Position numbers and translations under genes: made by a program. A stretch of 64,000 nt of DNA, taken from NCBI RefSeq assembly GCF_000159135.1, contig NZ_GG667531.1, forward strand, positions 62,001 to 126,000. Direction: 5' to 3'. This DNA comes from Corynebacterium striatum ATCC 6940 (lineage in GTDB: Bacteria; Actinomycetota; Actinomycetes; Mycobacteriales; Mycobacteriaceae). Shown in pieces: positions 24,522 to 33,648 of the stretch. Numbering within the stretch: position 1 is the stretch's first letter; each line of letters begins with the position of its first letter. The notes under the pieces were generated by a model. It made no database searches and had not been told where the DNA came from. It was given only the letters and a program-made list of their open reading frames with translations.

Positions 24522-26558
24522 ATGAGCATTACCGATAACGCCACCGGCGGCGTAAACGAGCCGGAAGAATTCAATAAGTCGGAATCTCAGGAAATCTCGC
24601 AAGGTGACGTTGAAACCACCGGGGCTGCGAATAACCCTGAGGACACCGGCGCTGAAGATACTTCAGCCAACGACAATTCCCAGGGGTTTGCAACTCTCGG
24701 CCTGCCAGAAGAAGTTCAGCAGGCGGTTGCGAAGGTCGGCTTTACTCAGCCATCCCCAATTCAGGAACAGACCATCCCGATCTTGATGGAAGGCCGCGAC
24801 GTCGTGGGCCTCGCCCAGACGGGTACCGGTAAGACCGCAGCTTTCGCGCTGCCGGTTCTATCCCAGGTTGACCCAGAAGTCCGCCACCCACAGGCGCTCG
24901 TCCTCGCGCCCACGCGTGAGCTTGCCCTGCAGGTCGCAGACTCCTTCCAGTCCTTTGCTGACCACCTAGGCCGCATCGAGGTGCTGCCCATCTACGGTGG
25001 CCAGGCATACGGCATTCAGCTTTCTGGTCTGCGCCGTGGCGCACAGATCATCGTCGGCACCCCGGGCCGCGTCATCGACCACCTGGAGAAGGGCTCCCTG
25101 GACATTTCCCAGCTGCGCTTCTTGGTCCTCGATGAGGCCGACGAGATGCTGAACATGGGCTTCCAGGAAGACGTTGAGCGCATTCTGGAAGACACTCCTG
25201 AGGAGAAGCAGGTCGCGCTGTTCTCGGCAACCATGCCGAACTCGATTCGCCGCCTGTCCAAGCAGTACCTCAACGATCCTGCTGAGGTTACTGTTAAATC
25301 CGAGCGTCGTACGAACGACAACATCACCCAGCGTTACCTTTTGACCCCGCACCGTCAGAAGATGGATGCGTTCACCCGCATTCTCGAGGTCATCGAGTAT
25401 GACGCAATCATCGTCTTCTGCCGTACGAAGCACGAGACCGAAGAGGTTGCAGATTCGCTTCGCGACGCCGGCTACAATGCTGCTGCCATCAACGGCGATA
25501 TCGCCCAGCAGCAGCGTGAGCGCACCGTTGACCAGCTCAAGGATGGCCGCTTGGACATCCTCGTGGCTACCGACGTTGCAGCACGTGGTCTTGACGTTGA
25601 CCGCATTACCCACGTGGTTAACTACGACATCCCGAACGACACCGAATCTTATGTTCACCGCATTGGCCGTACCGGCCGTGCAGGACGTACTGGTGAGGCA
25701 ATCCTGTTCGTGACCCCGCGTGAGCGCCGCATGCTGCGCTCCATTGAGCGCGTGACCAACGCTCGCCTTGAGGAAATGGACCTGCCTTCTGCTGACGCAG
25801 TCAACGAGAAGCGCAAGGAAAAGTTCTTGGCCAAGATCGGCGAGTCCTTAGGCGATAAGCAGTTCGAGTTCTTCCGCGATATGGTTCGCGAGTACTCCGC
25901 TGCCAACAACGTTGCGATGGACGATATTGCTGCGGCACTCGCAGTGCAGCTGCAGGGCGGCAAGGACTTCCTGCTCAAGGAACAGCCAGCGCCGAAGCGC
26001 GACCGCCGTGACCGTGACCGCTTTGATCGTGGGGATCGCCGCGACCGTGGTGACCGCGGTGGACGTGGCGGCTTCCGTGACCGCGACCGTGGCCCGCGCC
26101 GTCCGGATGGCGACTTTGAGACCTACCGCTTGGACGTGGGCAAGCGCCAGAACGTGCGCCCGGGTGCCATCGTTGGTGCGCTGGCAAACGAGGGCGGCCT
26201 GTCCTCCAAGGACTTCGGCCGCATCACCATTGCGGTGGGCCACACCCTGGTTGACCTGCCGAAGAACCTCGACCCGGCCGTGCTGGACCGTCTGAAGGAC
26301 ACCCGCATTTCTGGTCAGTTGATCAACATCGCAAAGGACACTGGCCGCCCGCCGCGCCGTGACTTCGATGACCGCGGTGACCGCGGCGGACGTCGTGACG
26401 ACCGCCGTGGTGGCTACCGCGACCGCAATGACCGCGGCGGCCGTGGTCGCGGTGGTTACCGTGACCGTGACGACCGTGGCCGTGGTGGTTACCGCGACCG
26501 CGACGACCGTGGCGGACATGGACGCCGTGATGACCGCCGTGGCGGTTGGCGCGACTAG
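24522..26558 (+). CDS. deaD: DEAD-box ATP-dependent RNA helicase (DeaD/CsdA type)
   Basis: 678 residues from the ATG at 24522; a GTG at 24510 is possible but weaker. After an acidic, disordered N-terminus (1-60) come the Q-motif (GFTQPSPIQEQTIP), Walker A AQTGTGKT, PTRELALQV, DEAD (VLDEADEML), SAT, and the C-terminal helicase motifs ATDVAARGLDV and HRIGRTGRAGR. A DbpA-type RNA-binding domain (VRPGAIVGALANEGGLSSKDFGRI) and a basic Arg/Asp/Gly-rich tail of repeated GYRDRDDRGG units complete it. Such proteins unwind RNA during ribosome assembly and at low temperature. A strong terminator follows. Confidence 0.93.
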   Translation: MSITDNATGGVNEPEEFNKSESQEISQGDVETTGAANNPEDTGAEDTSANDNSQGFATLGLPEEVQQAVAKVGFTQPSPIQEQTIPILMEGRDVVGLAQTGTGKTAAFALPVLSQVDPEVRHPQALVLAPTRELALQVADSFQSFADHLGRIEVLPIYGGQAYGIQLSGLRRGAQIIVGTPGRVIDHLEKGSLDISQLRFLVLDEADEMLNMGFQEDVERILEDTPEEKQVALFSATMPNSIRRLSKQYLNDPAEVTVKSERRTNDNITQRYLLTPHRQKMDAFTRILEVIEYDAIIVFCRTKHETEEVADSLRDAGYNAAAINGDIAQQQRERTVDQLKDGRLDILVATDVAARGLDVDRITHVVNYDIPNDTESYVHRIGRTGRAGRTGEAILFVTPRERRMLRSIERVTNARLEEMDLPSADAVNEKRKEKFLAKIGESLGDKQFEFFRDMVREYSAANNVAMDDIAAALAVQLQGGKDFLLKEQPAPKRDRRDRDRFDRGDRRDRGDRGGRGGFRDRDRGPRRPDGDFETYRLDVGKRQNVRPGAIVGALANEGGLSSKDFGRITIAVGHTLVDLPKNLDPAVLDRLKDTRISGQLINIAKDTGRPPRRDFDDRGDRGGRRDDRRGGYRDRNDRGGRGRGGYRDRDDRGRGGYRDRDDRGGHGRRDDRRGGWRD

Positions 26559-26573
26559 TAACGTGAGCTGACG

Positions 26574-26615
26574 AAGGCGCTGCCTTCCCCGAAACAGGGG
26601 AGGTGGCGCCTTTTT
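26574..26615 (+). terminator. Rho-independent terminator of the DEAD-box gene
   Basis: AAGGCGC...CTTCCCC pairs with GGGGAGG...GGCGCCTT around a GAAACA loop, followed by TTTTT at 26611-26615. Confidence 0.9.
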
Positions 26616-26820
26616 GCTGCGCGTATTCGGAGCTTTGTAGCGGGCTCTTTTCTAAAACAACAACCTTGGAAACCCAGAGCCTGAGGTCGCGGATCGTGGC
26701 CGTGGTTGGTGCTCGGATGGCGAGCTGGGGTTCTGGGTATCCAGGTCTGGGCATCTAGGTCTGGGTTTCCTAGGGAGGGGAGGGCACCTGGGCCAGGCGC
26801 GGACTTACCGGAAAACGCGA
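26616..26820. other. Intergenic spacer with three short tandem repeats
   Basis: Between two terminators lies about 200 bases with no coding frame. It contains three adjacent 14-15 base repeats starting TCTGGG and ending AGG (26732, 26746, 26760 to 26774). Each copy is partly self-complementary. Nothing else is seen. Confidence 0.6.
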
Positions 26821-26848
26821 AAAGCCGCGAGTCCGAAGACCGCGGCTT
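26821..26848 (-). terminator. Terminator of the gene at 26864
   Basis: Read on the minus strand, AAGCCGCG and CGCGGCTTT form an 8-bp stem followed by TTTCG; 15 bases behind the stop of the membrane protein gene. Confidence 0.75.
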
Positions 26849-26863
26849 GAGTGCTTGGGTGTC

Positions 26864-27307
26864 CTAGATGAACATCAGGATTGCGCAGATCATCCAGAGC
26901 AAGTTGAAGATGCCGGAGAAAGCAGCCAGCTGCTTTTTCGTGCCCTCCACGTCAACAGCGCCAGCGCCCTCGAGTGCGGCGACGGCCTTCTTCTGCTTCG
27001 GGATGATCAGGAAGAAGAGCAGGCACCATGCGATGACGGCGAGCAGGATTGCAATGTGGAACTGAATATCGGACTTATATGCAGCCAGGTCAGTCAGGAA
27101 CACCGCAATACCCAGCACCGGCACAATAGCGGAAATGTAGCCGTAAGTGTTGGTGATGTTGTGCAGAACGCGTGTCGCACCGCTACCAGCCTGATCGCCC
27201 TTTGCCGCGTTTAACAGTTGGCCGGGGAATGCAGAGGTAGCAACGCACACCGGACCGATGAGCAGCACTGCTGCGAGGACGTGAAGAATGATCAGAAAAC
27301 TAGACAT
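26864..27307 (-). CDS. Four-helix membrane protein, DUF2269-like
   Basis: 147 residues with hydrophobic segments at about 3-25, 55-78, 85-105 and 125-146. The first helix carries ILHVLAAVLLIGP, the pattern of small membrane proteins annotated DUF2269 or as integral membrane proteins. There is no catalytic motif. It ends in front of a good terminator and is preceded by a 36-base gap to the HNH nuclease gene on the same strand. The function is unknown; the family suggestion is from memory. Confidence 0.7.
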   Translation of the reverse strand: MSSFLIILHVLAAVLLIGPVCVATSAFPGQLLNAAKGDQAGSGATRVLHNITNTYGYISAIVPVLGIAVFLTDLAAYKSDIQFHIAILLAVIAWCLLFFLIIPKQKKAVAALEGAGAVDVEGTKKQLAAFSGIFNLLWMICAILMFI

Positions 27308-27343
27308 GGATGCCTTTCACAAAGTCATGGGGTCACAAGCAGT

Positions 27344-27880
27344 CTAGCCATTGGGCAGCCGGAAATCGAACCGACACTGCCTGCGCATCGTGCGTACATC
27401 TGCAGCTGGAAGGGGCAAATCATATTTGCGTGCCACGGCCGCAAGCCGGCGGGAGTAGTCGCATCGGTTAGCAGGCGGGAGCCACTCAGAGGGCAAAGAG
27501 TCAGACTTTGCTTGGTTCAAGGCCTTGTCCGTGGCCACGAGGTTCAAAGGATCGTTGGCAAACTTCGCCTTGCGCTTATTATCCCAACCCCACGCCCCCA
27601 TGTCCCACGCCGCCGAGAGCGGAAAGACGTGGTCGATTTCCACGGCCGGGGGATTATGCAGCCCGGAGTACGGATCCGCAAGCCCCATTGGCGTCGTCTG
27701 TGCAGCGCGAACAGTGTCCTTGGTGGAGGGCAGCCAGCCGCCGAAAAGTTCGCGGTCGTAGCCCAAGATGCGCACGCGCTCCGGGGTAGTGCTCACGCCC
27801 AGGGGAGGCCCCGGCGCCCAGAAATTGAGGGCCCACAACGCAGAAACCGCGCACAGTCCGGCCAGATAATAGTGCTTCAT
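27344..27880 (-). CDS. Secreted or membrane-anchored HNH-type nuclease
   Basis: 178 residues. An N-terminal hydrophobic stretch (YYLAGLCAVSALWALNFW, residues 4-21) indicates export. The core VEIDHVFPLSAAWDMGAWGW followed by NDPLNLVATDKALNQAKSD is the DHxxPxxxxx...N...N signature of extracytoplasmic HNH nucleases (the DUF1524/GmrSD-C family), common in actinobacteria. It probably degrades external DNA for nutrients or during uptake. It is read in the same direction as the small membrane protein gene 36 bases downstream. It is unrelated to the HNH-like remnant at 13.6 kb. Confidence 0.82.
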   Translation of the reverse strand: MKHYYLAGLCAVSALWALNFWAPGPPLGVSTTPERVRILGYDRELFGGWLPSTKDTVRAAQTTPMGLADPYSGLHNPPAVEIDHVFPLSAAWDMGAWGWDNKRKAKFANDPLNLVATDKALNQAKSDSLPSEWLPPANRCDYSRRLAAVARKYDLPLPAADVRTMRRQCRFDFRLPNG

Positions 27881-27944
27881 GCACTATTTAGACTGAAGCG
27901 GACAGGTGCGCGGTTCCGTGGCTATAGAAGCTTGTGGGGGGAAG

Positions 27945-29507
27945 TTACTTCTGAACCTGCTCAGCAGCTTGCTCGAAGTCTAAGTTCTTGTTTTCTTCCA
28001 CCAGTTTGGCAAGCTTGGAGGCTTCCTCGAACTCGGCCATAACCTTTGGCTCTGGAGCCTTGGTGACCAAGGAGACCACAACCGTGGTGATAAGGGAGAT
28101 GGCAAAGCCTGGGACGAGCTCATAAAGGGCGTCGGAAAGCGGCGACATGCCCCAGCCGATAGCCACGATGGCACCGGTCACCATACCGGCAATCGCGCCG
28201 GTGGAGTTCAGGCGCTTCCAGTACAGGGACAGCAGCACCAGCGGGCCGAATGCGGAACCGAAGCCAGCCCAAGCGAAGCCGACCAAGCCCAGGATGGAAT
28301 CGGAAGGATTAATCGCCAGGACTGCCGCGATGACCGCGATGCCCACAACTGCAGTGCGAGAGAGGTTGATCAGCACGTCCTGGGATGGCTTCTTCTTTGC
28401 GAAGATGAGGAACAGATCCTCAATCAGCGAGGTGGAAACCACGAGCATCTGGGAGGACATGGTGGACATGATTGCTGCCAGAACTGCAGTCAGAACCAGG
28501 CCTGCGAACAGTGGGTGGAACATGACCTGCGCCATGTCCAGGAAGATGGTCTCGTAGTTTTCCTGGTCGGTGATGGAGTGGTTGGTCTGGGTGAAGAAAA
28601 CCGTGCCGGCCAGCGCAACGAAGACGGCGCCGATCAGGGAAAGCAGCATCCAGCCGATGCCGTAGAAGCGGCCGGCGCGGGCGTCGGAAGGCTTGCGCAG
28701 TGCCATGAAGCGCACGATGATGTGCGGCTGTCCAAAGTAGCCCAGGCCCCACGCCAGGTTGCCGATGATGACCGCGGCAGAAACACCGGAGAAGAGCGAG
28801 AAGTAGTTGGGGTTCTCAATCACACCGCCCGTGGCGTAGGGATTGTTAGCGGCGAAGCTGAAGATCTGGCCTGGGTCGTCCAAGGCCATGATGGCCATAA
28901 TCGGGACGATGATGAGAGAAGCGAACATGAGCAAGCCCTGCACGGTATCGGTGTAGGAAACAGCAAGGAAGCCGCCCACGAAGGTGTAGAACACCGTCAC
29001 TGCCGCGACGATGAGCATGCCGACGAGGTAGTCGCCGCCGAAGGTCGACTCGAAGTAGCGGCCACCCGACACCATGCCCGAAGAGACATAGAAGGTGAAG
29101 AAGAATATGATGATCGCCGCGGAAAGAACACGCAGCAGACGGGACTTGTCGTGGAGGCGGTTTTCGAAGAAGGACGGCACCGTAATCGAGTTGCCGGCAA
29201 TCTCAGAGTAAGAGCGCAGACGCGGCGCCACCCACTTCCAGTTGGCCCATGCGCCAACCAGTAGGCCGATGGCCATCCATAGCTCAGACATGCCTGTCAG
29301 GAACAGGGCGCCGGGCAGGCCCATGAGCAGCCAGCCGGACATGTCGGATGCGCCAGCAGACAATGCTGCAACGAACGGGTGCAACCCACGGCCGCCGAGA
29401 ACATAGTCGTCATACTGATCTGTTTGCTTGTAGCTCCAGAAACCGATGGCGGCCATCGCGAGCAGATAGACAATCATCGCCACGACGTACCAGGTGGAAT
29501 CTTGCAC
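27945..29507 (-). CDS. putP: Sodium/proline symporter
   Basis: 520 residues from a GTG at 29507, chosen because GAGGAG lies eight bases upstream and the next residues (QDSTWYVVAMIVYLLAM) match the usual PutP beginning; the frame reaches 29540. It is a 13-helix sodium:solute symporter. Diagnostic segments are YDDYVLGGRGLHPFVAALSAGASDMSGWL in helix 2 and the proline-type helix 9 region (ILAAIMSTMSSQMLVVSTSL). It imports proline with sodium for nutrition or osmoprotection. The acidic, Glu/Lys-rich C-terminal tail is cytoplasmic. The leader carries a perfect inverted repeat at 29541-29561. Confidence 0.92.
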   Translation of the reverse strand: MQDSTWYVVAMIVYLLAMAAIGFWSYKQTDQYDDYVLGGRGLHPFVAALSAGASDMSGWLLMGLPGALFLTGMSELWMAIGLLVGAWANWKWVAPRLRSYSEIAGNSITVPSFFENRLHDKSRLLRVLSAAIIIFFFTFYVSSGMVSGGRYFESTFGGDYLVGMLIVAAVTVFYTFVGGFLAVSYTDTVQGLLMFASLIIVPIMAIMALDDPGQIFSFAANNPYATGGVIENPNYFSLFSGVSAAVIIGNLAWGLGYFGQPHIIVRFMALRKPSDARAGRFYGIGWMLLSLIGAVFVALAGTVFFTQTNHSITDQENYETIFLDMAQVMFHPLFAGLVLTAVLAAIMSTMSSQMLVVSTSLIEDLFLIFAKKKPSQDVLINLSRTAVVGIAVIAAVLAINPSDSILGLVGFAWAGFGSAFGPLVLLSLYWKRLNSTGAIAGMVTGAIVAIGWGMSPLSDALYELVPGFAISLITTVVVSLVTKAPEPKVMAEFEEASKLAKLVEENKNLDFEQAAEQVQK

Positions 29508-29540
29508 TGATTTCTCCTCGTAGTTTGAGAGTAGGACCAT

Positions 29541-29561
29541 CCCACGTTAACGAGACGTGGG
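29541..29561. promoter_or_regulatory. Inverted repeat CCCACGT-N7-ACGTGGG in the putP leader
   Basis: A perfect 7-bp inverted repeat 34 bases upstream of the putP start. It is either an mRNA hairpin or an operator; there is no T-run on the coding strand. Confidence 0.4.
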
Positions 29562-29744
29562 TAACAACCCAATGCTTTTCTGGGGATTTGTTGGCAAGAA
29601 GTTGCCCTGCGCACAGCTGGTTGTAATGTTTTAACAGTGTAAACGCAAAGTTATAACGAGGAGATAACGATTGCGTTCGGCGGCAATAATTGCTCGAAAA
29701 CCTCAAAACATGCCCCCAAATGGTGCGCTGCTAGACTGGTAGCT

Positions 29745-32700
29745 ATGGCTTCTTACCTTATCCATGGCCTGTGGCTCCCAGTTTCGGGACTTAGTCTATG
29801 GATTGAGCAGGTAGAAGGGCACAAAATTGTTATGCCTTCCGCCGTTCCCGAAGGGACCTTTCCTGAGGCAGTCGAAACAATTTTGGGCAAGAAATCCTTC
29901 CGTAATCGAGCGCGAGTTTCCTTGCGCACGCCCAAGGGCAAGGACGTCTCCCTCATGGTGCCCATGGCGATGTTTGCGCCCGAGGAGGCCGTGGCCACTC
30001 TGGCCAAGCTGGAGTTCCTCGATTCCCTAAGTCAGGCCGCCACGCCCGAGCAGAAGGCAACCATCGCCCCAGACCTGCTGTGGCTTATTCGCGTCTACCG
30101 TGGACTTAGCAAGTTTGTGCGTGCCGGACGTGTGACGATCCGCTTGGCCTACCAGGCAGGCGAGTGGTACCCCATGTGGCAGCTGGCCTCTGGTTTGGGT
30201 GAGCGTGGCTGGCTCGCGGAGATGCTCGCGGCGGCGCCTGGCATTCTGACAATTAATAACAGGGCCTTGTCCGATGACATGGCGGATGAGCTGACGCACT
30301 GGATTGCGTTTATGGTTTTACGCCCGCTTGCCGACGCCCCGCGCCCGGCACCGTGGCACGACTTTGCGCAGGCGATGCTGACGACGTCGCCAGTGAAAAA
30401 GGGCCGTGCGCAGCTGCTGCGCGGCCTCAACGAGTGGAAAGACTCGATTACTTCGGTGGACCTGCAGCTCGTCTTCATCGTGGAGGAGCCGCCCAAGGAT
30501 GAGGACCCTGAGACCTCAGTGTGGCCGATTCGCGTGCAGGTGCGCTCCGGCACCGACGCACCACAGCCCATCGTGTTGGATCAGCTCGATAGGGGCAGCG
30601 TGGAAAAGCTACGGAACTCACAGCGCAAGGCTCTGACCTTGGCGCCGCGCCTGCGCGAGTCCTCCGGAATCCCTGACTATGACGCGGGTGACTGGGACGT
30701 ATTCCTGGGCACTGATGATTTGGTGGAGTTCATCGCCAAGGACGTGTCCGCACTCAAGGCGGCTGGCTTTACCGTCATGCTGCCCAAGGCATGGGCGCAC
30801 ATGGAGACCAAGGCCAAGCTGGAGACCCGCGAGGTCCGCGATCCCGCTGAGGGCTCTACCAAGGCGCACTTGGGCATGGACAAGCTGGTGGAATATGACT
30901 GGCACCTGTCCGTAGGCGACACCGATCTGAGCGAAGAAGAGATGCGCCAGCTGGTGCAGTCTAAGTCCGGGCTTATTCGCCTCCGCGGCGAATGGGTCAT
31001 GGCTGACACGCAGGCGCTGTCCAAGATCTCGGAGTATATGGACAAGCTCGCGGAGACGGCCCGCAAGCGCAAACAGAAGGAGCTCGAGCGTCTGGCCGCT
31101 GCCGCAGAGATGGCGCGGAAGCTGGAGCAACCGGGCTGGCAGGCGTTGGTGGCGGACGTCGAAAAACGGCTCAAAGAGTTCAACGACGGTGAGACCGCGC
31201 AGGTTTCCGTGGCGGAGCTGCGCGAGCTGGCCTTGCAATCCATGGCTGAAGAACCGGTGGAGTTCACCGGCTCGACGTGGCACGCTTCGCTGCTGGGCGG
31301 CATGGACACCGTGGCACCCGCGCGCATCGAGATTCCAGAAACCGTCAATGCCGAGCTGCGCGAGTACCAGCGGCGCGGCGTGGATTGGCTTTATTGGATG
31401 TCCCGCAACAATATTGGCGCGGTGCTGGCCGACGACATGGGCTTGGGGAAGACCCTGCAGTTGCTAACCCTGCTTGCTGTCGAGCATCAAGATAACCCCG
31501 AGGTCAAGCCCACCCTCGTGGTGGCGCCTACCTCCGTGGTGGGCAACTGGGCGCGCGAGGCCGCGAAGTTCGTCCCGCACCTGAAGGTGCTGGTCCAGCA
31601 TGGTTCGAACCGACTTAAAGAGACAGAGCTGGTCAAGGCCGCCGAGTCCGCAGACCTCGTCATTACCTCCTACGGCACCGTGGGACGCGACTTCCTCACG
31701 CTGGGCAAGGTCGAGTGGGATCGCGTGGTGCTCGACGAGGCGCAGGCGATCAAGAACGCGGCCACGCGCTCGTCGAAAGCCGTGCGTTCGCTGCCGTCGC
31801 GCCACCGCATTGCGCTAACAGGCACGCCGGTGGAGAACCGCCTCTCTGAGATGCGCTCCATCCTGGACTTCTGTAATCCTGGCGTGCTGGGCAGCGCGTC
31901 CTTCTTCCGCAATCACTTTGCCAAGGCCATCGAGCGCGAGAACGACGACACCATGGCCGAGCGCCTGCGCCTGCTTACCGCGCCGTTTATCTTGCGTCGC
32001 CTGAAGACGGACCCGAATATCATCGATGACCTGCCGGAGAAGTCCGAGCAGATCATCACCGTCGCGATGACCCCCGAGCAGGCGGCCTTGTACAAGGCGC
32101 TTGTCGACGACGTGCAAAAGGCACTGGAGACACGCGAGGGCATGTCGCGGCGCGGCCTGGTGTTAGCGTCTTTGACTCGCATCAAGCAGATTTGTAACCA
32201 TCCGGCGCACTACCTGGGCGACGGTTCCTCGGTCACGTTGAAGGGCAAGCATCGCTCGGGCAAGGTCGAGGAGCTTATGCGGATCGTGGACCAGGCGATT
32301 GAGTCTGAGGAGCGCATCCTCGTGTTCACGCAGTACAAGGCATTCGGTGACATCTTGCAGCCTTATCTCACCCAGCAGTTAGGGCGCGAGATTCCTTTCC
32401 TGCACGGTGGCGTGACCAAGAACAAACGCGACCAGATGGTGGAAGATTTCCAATCCCCGGACGGCCCGCCGGCGATGATTCTCTCGCTCAAGGCGGGTGG
32501 CACGGGCCTGAACCTGACGGCGGCGTCGATTGTCGTGCACATGGACCGCTGGTGGAATCCGGCCGTGGAGAACCAAGCCACCGACCGCGCGTTCCGCATT
32601 GGTCAGCAGCGCAACGTGCAGGTGTACAAGATGATCACCGCCGGTACTTTGGAGGAGTCTATTCAGGACATCCTCGACGGCAAGATGCATCTTGCTGGCG

Positions 32701-32786
32701 CCGTGGTGGGCGAGGGCGAGGGCTGGCTCACGGAACTCGATCCCGAGCAGCTGGCCCAGTTGATGAGCTACAAGGAGGCTGACTAA
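29745..32786 (+). CDS. SNF2-family DNA translocase/helicase (HelZ-like)
   Basis: 1013 residues. The N-terminal 500 residues are the SNF2-associated region seen in bacterial HepA-like helicases. The ATPase core starts near 545 with YQRRGVDWLYWM. Motif I is DDMGLGKT (563-570), motif II DEAQ, motif III TGTPVENR, motif V MILSLKAGGTGLNL, and motif VI TDRAFRIGQQRNVQVYK. It remodels DNA-protein complexes using ATP; the actinobacterial version corresponds to Rv2101 (HelZ) of Mycobacterium. The stop TAATG overlaps the start of a SWIM-domain protein, a pairing also found in mycobacteria. The role may be repair, chromosome maintenance or defence. Confidence 0.9.
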   Translation: MASYLIHGLWLPVSGLSLWIEQVEGHKIVMPSAVPEGTFPEAVETILGKKSFRNRARVSLRTPKGKDVSLMVPMAMFAPEEAVATLAKLEFLDSLSQAATPEQKATIAPDLLWLIRVYRGLSKFVRAGRVTIRLAYQAGEWYPMWQLASGLGERGWLAEMLAAAPGILTINNRALSDDMADELTHWIAFMVLRPLADAPRPAPWHDFAQAMLTTSPVKKGRAQLLRGLNEWKDSITSVDLQLVFIVEEPPKDEDPETSVWPIRVQVRSGTDAPQPIVLDQLDRGSVEKLRNSQRKALTLAPRLRESSGIPDYDAGDWDVFLGTDDLVEFIAKDVSALKAAGFTVMLPKAWAHMETKAKLETREVRDPAEGSTKAHLGMDKLVEYDWHLSVGDTDLSEEEMRQLVQSKSGLIRLRGEWVMADTQALSKISEYMDKLAETARKRKQKELERLAAAAEMARKLEQPGWQALVADVEKRLKEFNDGETAQVSVAELRELALQSMAEEPVEFTGSTWHASLLGGMDTVAPARIEIPETVNAELREYQRRGVDWLYWMSRNNIGAVLADDMGLGKTLQLLTLLAVEHQDNPEVKPTLVVAPTSVVGNWAREAAKFVPHLKVLVQHGSNRLKETELVKAAESADLVITSYGTVGRDFLTLGKVEWDRVVLDEAQAIKNAATRSSKAVRSLPSRHRIALTGTPVENRLSEMRSILDFCNPGVLGSASFFRNHFAKAIERENDDTMAERLRLLTAPFILRRLKTDPNIIDDLPEKSEQIITVAMTPEQAALYKALVDDVQKALETREGMSRRGLVLASLTRIKQICNHPAHYLGDGSSVTLKGKHRSGKVEELMRIVDQAIESEERILVFTQYKAFGDILQPYLTQQLGREIPFLHGGVTKNKRDQMVEDFQSPDGPPAMILSLKAGGTGLNLTAASIVVHMDRWWNPAVENQATDRAFRIGQQRNVQVYKMITAGTLEESIQDILDGKMHLAGAVVGEGEGWLTELDPEQLAQLMSYKEAD

Positions 32787-33628
32787 TGGCGCGCTATACC
32801 TCGGGTAATTCCGGCAAGGGCTCAGAAGATAACGTCATCTACGCCAACTTTGGTGCGCGCAAACGCGTGACCTCCCCGGAGGAGGTAGGCCGCGTCTCGC
32901 GCGTGCACAGCATGTCTCCGGCTGCCACGCGCATCGTGTCCTTTGTGAACAAGGACGCGGACAGCGGGCGCATTACGCGCGGCCGGCAATACGCAACTGG
33001 CGGTCATGTTGTGGGCCTGGACGTGCGCAACGGTGCCGTTCACGGCAAGGTGGCCGGCTCGCAGAACGAGCCCTTTACCGTCCTCATTCAGGTGCCGTAT
33101 CGCACTAATGATGACATCGCGACGCTGAGCCAGATGTTTGCCCGCACGCCGAACTCCATTGCTAATGCGCGCGACGGCCTGCTTAGCGAGGAAGCGCTCG
33201 ACATCCTCATCGCTGAGGACCCAAGCGACATGCGCTTTTCCTGCACCTGCCCGGACCCGGAGTACGTGTGTAAGCACGTGATCGCGGTGGCGGACCGCTT
33301 GGCTACCCGCATCGACGCGGATTCCTCCGTCGTCTTTGCCCTGCGTGGGCTCGACTTTGGACGCCTTGAGCAGTCCGTGATGGAACAGGCCAAGGCTGTC
33401 TCGGAGGATAGTTTTGCTGGAGCGGGGCTTTCTACCGAGGAGCGCAATGAGCTGTTCTGGGGCGGGCGGCAACTGCCCGATATGCCGCGGCCAAAGGTGG
33501 CGCCGGCCGTGGATGATTCGGACCCAGAGTTGCTGCGAAAAGCCATGCGTGCAGTAAGCCATACGAACATAGATTTGCTTCGAGCGGTCTCTGATGTCGA
33601 GGACCTCTACTATCATCTGACGCACTGA
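32786..33628 (+). CDS. SWIM zinc-finger protein coupled to the SNF2 helicase
   Basis: 280 residues, translated from an ATG that shares one base with the helicase stop. The SWIM finger CxCx(6)CxH is at Cys153, Cys155, Cys162 and His164 (CTCPDPEYVCKH). The surrounding alpha/beta parts have no other motif. SWIM fingers bind DNA or proteins and commonly occur beside or fused to SNF2 ATPases, so this should be a targeting or regulatory partner of the upstream enzyme. It is followed 20 bases later by a metallophosphoesterase gene with its own ribosome-binding site (AAAGGGGG). Confidence 0.87.
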   Translation: MARYTSGNSGKGSEDNVIYANFGARKRVTSPEEVGRVSRVHSMSPAATRIVSFVNKDADSGRITRGRQYATGGHVVGLDVRNGAVHGKVAGSQNEPFTVLIQVPYRTNDDIATLSQMFARTPNSIANARDGLLSEEALDILIAEDPSDMRFSCTCPDPEYVCKHVIAVADRLATRIDADSSVVFALRGLDFGRLEQSVMEQAKAVSEDSFAGAGLSTEERNELFWGGRQLPDMPRPKVAPAVDDSDPELLRKAMRAVSHTNIDLLRAVSDVEDLYYHLTH

Positions 33629-33648
33629 TTCTTAAAAGGGGGAAACTC

